Source of the DNA: Nocardioides eburneiflavus
GTDB taxonomy: Bacteria; Actinomycetota; Actinomycetes; Propionibacteriales; Nocardioidaceae
Length of the DNA: 64,000 nucleotides
Direction of reading: 5' to 3'
Assembly: GCF_004785795.1 (NCBI RefSeq)
Contig: NZ_SRRO01000001.1
Coordinates: forward strand, 2,790,001 to 2,854,000
Under the pieces are notes generated by a model, which was given only the letters and a program-made list of their open reading frames with translations, was not told where the DNA came from and did not search any database. A program made the translations under genes and the position numbers. Positions within the stretch are counted from its first letter, which is position 1. Each line of letters opens with the position of its first letter. Shown here piece after piece: positions 59,839 to 64,000 of the stretch.

Positions 59839-61080
59839 CTAGAACCCGATCGACGGCTCCGGGGCCAGCGCCGTCCGCATCGCGCGCGCCAGCCCGGCGT
59901 ACGCACCGGGGCGGTGCTCGGCCACCAGCCCGGCGCGCAGCAGGCCGGCGATGCCGTGCCCGAGGTAGCCCGCACCCAGCACGGCCACGTCGAGCGCGAT
60001 GTCGGCGGGGGAGTCGGAGCGCGTGGCCGAGCCGGCGCCCGAGGAGGCCCGCAACCGCCAGCGGCCGGCGTTCCAGGGGGCGTACCGGTCGGCGACCTCG
60101 ACGACGACGTCGCAGTCCGACTCGTACGACCGCAGCGACCACGCTGCCTCGAGGTCGACGAGGCGGACCCACGTGCTGTCCCAGGTCTTGAGGTCGCCGG
60201 TGCCGCGCGGGCCGCCGACCCAGCCGAGGATCGGGTCGTCGACGCCGACGTTCTCCAGCTTCGTCGTGCCCATCAGGTCGAGGTCGACCACCCGGCGGGC
60301 GAGGGCGAGCCGCGCGGCCGGCCCGCCGGTGAACTGGCCGACGGTGACCGTCCCGGACGGGCGTGCGTCGGCCCACTTGTGCTCGCGCCGCAGCCCGACG
60401 TAGCCGACGTCGGCCCCGTCGCGGCGGGCGAAGAGGACACGGCGCCGCTCCTTGTCCCGCAGCTGCTCGGGCGTCTCGGACGTCATGAGCGTGAAGAAGT
60501 CCGACGACCCGACGATGGTCCCGGGGAAGTCGGGCGCGGCGGCCAGCTGGCAGGCGCGCATCCGCTCGCTCACGCCCGGCGCGGCCATGTCGAGAACGTG
60601 GGTGGTGATGCCGGCGGCCTCGTCCTCGAGGTGCGGCGCGGTGAACGTGGTGCCGCGGCCGAGGTCGACCTGGTGGGTCAGCACGGCGAGGCCGTAGCCG
60701 AACCGGCCATAGATCGCCGCCTCGCTCGCGTGCAGCGCCGAGATCGCGGTCCCCGCGTCGCGGGTGCGGGAGAGGTGGTCGGTCATCATCGCGGCGAGGA
60801 CCCCGCGGCGCCGGGCGTCGGGGTGCACGCCGACCCAGGTGAGCCCGGCGATCGGGACCAGGGCGCCGCCGGGCAGCGACATCTCCATCGGGCGCACGCC
60901 GTAGATGCCGGCGTGCAGGTCCGACGGACCGTCGGGGAGGTCCACCACGAAGCGCTGGTCGGCCGGCAGCCCGAGTCGCAGGTGGTCGGCGTCGGCGGCG
61001 GTGACCTCGGCGAACCAGACGAGCTGGTCGGTGGCCAGGTAGGTGTCGGCGTCCTCCGAGGGGCGTACGTCGATGCTCAC
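59839..61080 (-). CDS. Eis-type GNAT acetyltransferase
   Basis: 413 residues, three-part Eis architecture: N-terminal GNAT with VGVHPDARRRGVLAAMMTDHL (acetyl-CoA loop RRRGV), a central GNAT-like half (VLFARRDGADVGYVGLRREH) and a C-terminal SCP-like domain ending in a free carboxylate (EPSIGF), which is catalytic in Eis. Eis proteins acetylate amines, including aminoglycosides at several positions. GTG start; TTGGGT 6 nt upstream is a weak leaderless -10. Divergent from the MDR gene. Confidence 0.9.
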   Translation of the reverse strand: MSIDVRPSEDADTYLATDQLVWFAEVTAADADHLRLGLPADQRFVVDLPDGPSDLHAGIYGVRPMEMSLPGGALVPIAGLTWVGVHPDARRRGVLAAMMTDHLSRTRDAGTAISALHASEAAIYGRFGYGLAVLTHQVDLGRGTTFTAPHLEDEAAGITTHVLDMAAPGVSERMRACQLAAAPDFPGTIVGSSDFFTLMTSETPEQLRDKERRRVLFARRDGADVGYVGLRREHKWADARPSGTVTVGQFTGGPAARLALARRVVDLDLMGTTKLENVGVDDPILGWVGGPRGTGDLKTWDSTWVRLVDLEAAWSLRSYESDCDVVVEVADRYAPWNAGRWRLRASSGAGSATRSDSPADIALDVAVLGAGYLGHGIAGLLRAGLVAEHRPGAYAGLARAMRTALAPEPSIGF

Positions 61081-61137
61081 CCGGCAACCCAACAGTCCGG
61101 GCCGAGGACCCGCAACCGGATAACGACCGGCACTCGC

Positions 61138-61143
61138 TAGGGT
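61138..61143 (+). promoter_or_regulatory. -10 hexamer TAGGGT, leaderless start
   Basis: TAGGGT lies 6 nt before the ATG at 61150. Confidence 0.6.
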
Positions 61144-61149
61144 CGGGTC

Positions 61150-62118
61150 ATGTTCGCCGTCTACGCCGAGTCCTTCTCCTCCGACGACCCGCTGAGCGGA
61201 CTGGTGGTGGGGGACCGGCCCGCGCCCGAGGCTCCCGACGGGTGGGCCACCGTGACGGTCAAGGCTGCCAGTCTCAACCACCACGACCTGTGGTCGCTGC
61301 GCGGGGTGGGCCTGCGCCAGGAGGCGCTGCCGATGATCCTCGGCTGCGATGCGGCGGGCGTCGACGAGGACGGCAACGAGGTCGTCGTGCACGGCGTCAT
61401 CGGCGACCCGCGCTGGACCGGTGACGAGGCCGACGACCCCGGGCGGTCGCTGCTCTCCGAGCGCCACCAGGGCACCTTCGCCGACCTGGTGGTCGTGCCG
61501 CGCCGCAACCTCGTCCCGAAGCCGGCGTCGCTGTCGTTCGAGGAGGCCGCGTGCCTGCCGACCGCGTGGCTGACGGCCTACCGGATGCTCTTCGTGCAGG
61601 GCGCGTGCCAGCCGGGCGAGACCGTGCTGGTGCAGGGTGCCGGCGGCGGCGTCGCCACGGCACTCATCACGCTGGGGCGCGCCGCAGGCCTCACGGTGCT
61701 GGCGACGAGCCGAGACGAGTCCAAGCGCCAGCGGGCCCTCGAGCTCGGCGCGCACGAGGTCTTCGAGTCCGGCGCCCGCCTGCCGGTCAAGGTCGACGCG
61801 GTGATGGAGACCGTCGGCAAGGCGACCTGGACCCACTCGATCCGTTCGCTGCGTCCGGGCGGGCGCATCGTCATCAGCGGCACCACCTCCGGGCCCGACG
61901 TCAGCGACGCCGGCCTGACCCACGTCTTCTTCAAGCAGCTCTCCGTCATCGGCTCCACGATGGGCACTCGCGCCGAGCTCGACCGGCTGGTCCGGTTCCT
62001 CGACGCGACCGGCACGCGCCCCCTCGTGGACCGTACGCTCCCCATGGACCAGGCACGCGACGGCTTCGCGGCGATGGCCGGGGGCGACGTCTTCGGCAAG
62101 ATCGTCTTCACGCGATGA
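61150..62118 (+). CDS. MDR-family zinc-binding-type dehydrogenase / quinone oxidoreductase
   Basis: 322 residues. GroES-like N-terminal domain: VKAASLNHHDLWSLRGVGLR and ILGCDAAGVDEDGNEVVVHG. Cofactor domain: VQGAGGGVATALITLGRAAG (GxGGxxxxA) with LATSRDESKRQRA favouring NADP. The usual structural-zinc cysteine lobe is missing, so it is of the quinone-reductase/enoyl-reductase kind. Stop overlaps the SDR ATG (ATGA). Confidence 0.9.
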   Translation: MFAVYAESFSSDDPLSGLVVGDRPAPEAPDGWATVTVKAASLNHHDLWSLRGVGLRQEALPMILGCDAAGVDEDGNEVVVHGVIGDPRWTGDEADDPGRSLLSERHQGTFADLVVVPRRNLVPKPASLSFEEAACLPTAWLTAYRMLFVQGACQPGETVLVQGAGGGVATALITLGRAAGLTVLATSRDESKRQRALELGAHEVFESGARLPVKVDAVMETVGKATWTHSIRSLRPGGRIVISGTTSGPDVSDAGLTHVFFKQLSVIGSTMGTRAELDRLVRFLDATGTRPLVDRTLPMDQARDGFAAMAGGDVFGKIVFTR

Positions 62119-62819
62119 CCGGCCGGCGCCACGTCCTCACCGGGGCCGGGTCCGGCATCGGCGCGGCCCTGGCGCGGCGGCTCGCCGACCGGGGGGACGA
62201 CCTCGTCCTGCTCGCCAGGAGCGAGGCACGGGCCCGTGACCTCGCTGACGCCTTCCCCGCCGCCCAGCTCCTCGTCGCCGACCTCGCCGACCCGGGGACC
62301 CTCAACGGCCTCGGCCGGCAGGTCGACGGCCCGGTCGACTCCCTCGTGCACGTCGCCGGGGTCGTGGACCTCGCCCCCGTCGAGCGGCTGCGGCTGGCCG
62401 ACTGGGAGGAGCAGGTCACGGTCAACCTCACCGCTCCCGCCGTGCTCACCCGCGAGCTGCTCCCGCACGTACGTGCCGGCCGCGGCACGATCGTGTTCGT
62501 GAACTCCTCCGCCGGCCTCACCGCCAGTGCGGAGTGGTCGGCCTACGCCGCGTCGAAGTTCGGCCTCCGCGCCTTCGCCGACTCGCTGCGAGCCGAGGAG
62601 GTCGAGCACGGCGTACGCGTGAGCACGGTCTACCCCAGTCGCACCGCGACCCCGATGCAGGAGAAGGTGCACGAGCAGGAGGGGCGCACCTACGACGCCT
62701 CCCGGTGGATCAGCGCCCACACGGTCGTCGACACGCTGCTGCACGTGATCGACCTGCCGGCCGACGCCACCATCCCCGACGTGACCGTACGCCCCGTCGT
62801 GCCCCGCCCCGGCACCTGA
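62115..62819 (+). CDS. Short-chain dehydrogenase/reductase
   Basis: 234 residues. LTGAGSGIGAALARRLADRG, HVAGVVDLAP (NAG replaced by VAG), VNSSAGLTA (Ser) and YAASKFGLRAF (Tyr, Lys) give a complete active site. Overlaps the MDR reductase, so the two reductases are made together and may act in one pathway. Its stop is in a hairpin shared with the convergent gene. Confidence 0.9.
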   Translation: MTGRRHVLTGAGSGIGAALARRLADRGDDLVLLARSEARARDLADAFPAAQLLVADLADPGTLNGLGRQVDGPVDSLVHVAGVVDLAPVERLRLADWEEQVTVNLTAPAVLTRELLPHVRAGRGTIVFVNSSAGLTASAEWSAYAASKFGLRAFADSLRAEEVEHGVRVSTVYPSRTATPMQEKVHEQEGRTYDASRWISAHTVVDTLLHVIDLPADATIPDVTVRPVVPRPGT

Positions 62820-62833
62820 CCGACCCGTCAGGT
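62814..62833. terminator. Small hairpin shared by two convergent stops
   Basis: ACCTGAC and GTCAGGT with a 6-nt loop; each arm contains a stop codon of one gene. The arms are only 7 bp. Confidence 0.4.
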
Positions 62834-63358
62834 CCGCTCGAGCACGAACACCCGGATCCTCCGGGTCCCGCCGACGCGCGTGCGGTAGCGGGCGTACCCG
62901 GGGTAGAAGCGGCTCGCCCGCTCGAAGACCTCGACAGCCTCGGTGTCGCTGGCCGCGCGCGCGACGACGTCGCGCGACCGGCCGCGGTAGGTGACGGTCG
63001 CCCGCGGGTCGGCCTCGAGGTTGTGCACCCACGCCGGCGTCGCGGCCTGCCCGAAGTTGGTGCCGAGGAGGGCGAGCCCGTCGGCGTACGGCGTCGCGAT
63101 CAGGTGGCTCGTACGCCGCCGGCCGGACTTCCGGCCCGTCGTCGTCACGTCCAGGACCGCGAGGCCGGCGATCAGGGCGGGCGCGCTGTGGCGTCCGCCC
63201 GTGAGCCTGCCGACGGCGTCGTCGAGGTGACGGAGCGTGCGCGAGAACACCCAGCCGCCGGCGCGCGTGCCAGCGCCCCACCTGACCAGCCGGTGCAGTG
63301 GGTTGGCCGACGAGTGCGCGTAGCCGAGGTCGTCGGCGAGGGAGGAGCGGGCAGCCAT
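62828..63358 (-). CDS. Deazaflavin-dependent nitroreductase family protein (DDN-like)
   Basis: 176 residues. LDVTTTGRKSGRRRTSHLIATPYADGLALL is the DDN/F420 strand core; LGTNFGQAATPAWVHNLEADPRA and VTYRGRSRDVVAR bind the deazaflavin phosphate. These split-barrel enzymes use F420H2 to reduce quinones, nitro groups or menaquinone. It starts 2 nt after the TetR-family gene stops, in the same direction. Confidence 0.9.
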   Translation of the reverse strand: MAARSSLADDLGYAHSSANPLHRLVRWGAGTRAGGWVFSRTLRHLDDAVGRLTGGRHSAPALIAGLAVLDVTTTGRKSGRRRTSHLIATPYADGLALLGTNFGQAATPAWVHNLEADPRATVTYRGRSRDVVARAASDTEAVEVFERASRFYPGYARYRTRVGGTRRIRVFVLERT

Positions 63359-63359
63359 G

Positions 63360-64000
63360 TCAGTGGGACCCGTCGCCGGCGGGCTCGCGCGAGCGCCAGT
63401 TGAGGGCCCCGACGAGGAGCATCCGCAGCTGGGTGCGCGCCTGCGCCAGCGTGCGTTCCTCGGCGTCCGGGTCGTCGACGAGCCGCTCGGCCATCGTCAC
63501 CACGAAGGACACGATGAGGTCTGCCAGGAGACCGATGTCCGCGCTGGAGTACTGCTCGGCTGCCCCGCTGCGCGCGATGTCGGTGGCGAGCTCACGGGTG
63601 ATCAGGTCGATCTCCTGCCGGATCGCCTCGCGCACCCGCGGGGGACCGGCCGTGCGCTCGCGCGCGATGAAGGCGTAGTGCGAGCGGTTCTCCCGCACGT
63701 GCTGCGCGACGATCGGCAGCGAGCCGTCGATGAAGTCGCGGTACTCGGGGGCGTGCCGCCACACGTCGAGCAGCATGAGGCGAAGCGACCGGAAGCTCTC
63801 GTCGACCAGGGCGAGCCCGAGCAGCTCGAGCGAGCCGAAGTGGCGGTAGAAGGCCGTCGGCACCACCCCGACCTGCTTGGCGACCTGCCGCAGCGAGATC
63901 GCCGCGAGGTTGGAGTCGGCGGCCAGCGCGAGCGCGGCGTCGAGGATCGCGCGGCGGGTGCGTTCCTTGCGCTCGGCTCGCGACTCCGACGTCGGGTCCG
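63360..64000 (-). CDS. TetR/AcrR family regulator (start beyond right edge)
   Basis: Open to the right edge; 213 codons visible. RRAILDAALALAADSNLAAI and SLRQVAKQVGVVPTAFYRHF give the TetR HTH, so only a few N-terminal residues are missing. The C-terminal ligand domain (LLADLIVSFVVTMAERLV) is complete. It probably controls itself and the closely following DDN-type reductase, perhaps as a redox- or drug-responsive repressor. Confidence 0.92.
   Translation of the reverse strand, partial: DPTSESRAERKERTRRAILDAALALAADSNLAAISLRQVAKQVGVVPTAFYRHFGSLELLGLALVDESFRSLRLMLLDVWRHAPEYRDFIDGSLPIVAQHVRENRSHYAFIARERTAGPPRVREAIRQEIDLITRELATDIARSGAAEQYSSADIGLLADLIVSFVVTMAERLVDDPDAEERTLAQARTQLRMLLVGALNWRSREPAGDGSH

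Noticed and set aside
1..64000. tRNA, rRNA, riboswitch or prophage attachment sites
   Set aside because: I looked for T-loop-like GGTTCGA patterns, conserved rRNA blocks and long direct repeats and saw none convincing; without a covariance search small RNAs cannot be excluded.

Overview
The window is very GC-rich coding DNA with almost no intergenic space. Its gene content points to an actinobacterium, most likely a Nocardioides-type member of the Propionibacteriales. The evidence is two 13E12/DUF222-HNH genes, a WhiB1-type protein, a mycothiol-type SigR/RsrA pair, the actinobacterial 24-residue ribosomal protein bL37, a nickel superoxide dismutase with its protease, an Eis-type acetyltransferase and an F420-type (DDN) reductase. 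The genus is an inference. I saw no rRNA, tRNA or CRISPR array.

Layout. 0-3.2 kb: the tail of an SNF2 helicase, DUF5709, an unknown protein and a 13E12/HNH gene with an SOS-box-like site. 3.3-10.2 kb: a worn region with a multiply frameshifted gene remnant, a prolyl oligopeptidase, a complete IS21-family element (54-bp inverted repeats, 5-bp target duplication, frameshifted istA) and a secreted RTX-repeat protein whose end is frameshifted. 10.3-17.8 kb: a class II glutamine amidotransferase, a short SNF2-like ATPase, a helical protein coupled to a Nudix-membrane fusion, and three exported proteins; the last has four 11-bp direct repeats upstream. 17.8-23.1 kb: a five-gene minus-strand acyl-CoA cluster (acyl-CoA dehydrogenase, SDR, phosphotransferase, histidine phosphatase, SDR) divergent from a TetR regulator, with a 29-bp near-perfect palindrome between them. 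23.1-32.7 kb: a secreted HExxH peptidase, a cytidylyltransferase, DUF445, a secreted PLD-like protein, an S4 protein, an ABC exporter divergent from a two-component system, FKBP and CBS proteins.

32.7-42.3 kb is a core block: inositol-phosphatase/HisN-type enzyme, DUF2231, rsgA, aroA, DoxX, an ECF sigma factor fused to its own zinc-finger, membrane and extracellular parts, a degenerate GGDEF protein, an SRAP protein, a hydrolase, then sigR-rsrA-bL37 with a textbook SigR promoter. Together with pdtaS and whiB1 at 51-53 kb it recalls the M. tuberculosis Rv3219-Rv3228 neighbourhood (whiB1, pdtaS, rshA, sigH, SRAP, aroA, rsgA). The 42.4-51.4 kb stretch looks like accessory genes placed between them: a second 13E12 gene, Nudix, DAO-type oxidase, FlK-like thioesterase, an ECF sigma/anti-sigma pair, GNAT, a TPP enzyme and DUF2785. 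53.8-56.9 kb holds sigF/rsbW, a broken acetyltransferase, 26-bp tandem repeats, a long hairpin and the divergent sodN/sodX pair. 57-64 kb holds malic enzyme, a GH13 enzyme, Eis, an MDR reductase, an SDR, a DDN-type reductase and a TetR regulator cut by the right edge.

Two window-wide patterns stand out. First, at least twelve genes have a TAnnnT hexamer ending exactly 6 or 7 nt before the start codon and no ribosome binding site, which is the signature of leaderless transcription; these positions were used to fix starts. Second, several otherwise readable genes are each broken by a single-base indel (istA, the RTX gene, the GNAT gene), which is either real decay or sequencing error and should be checked on reads.
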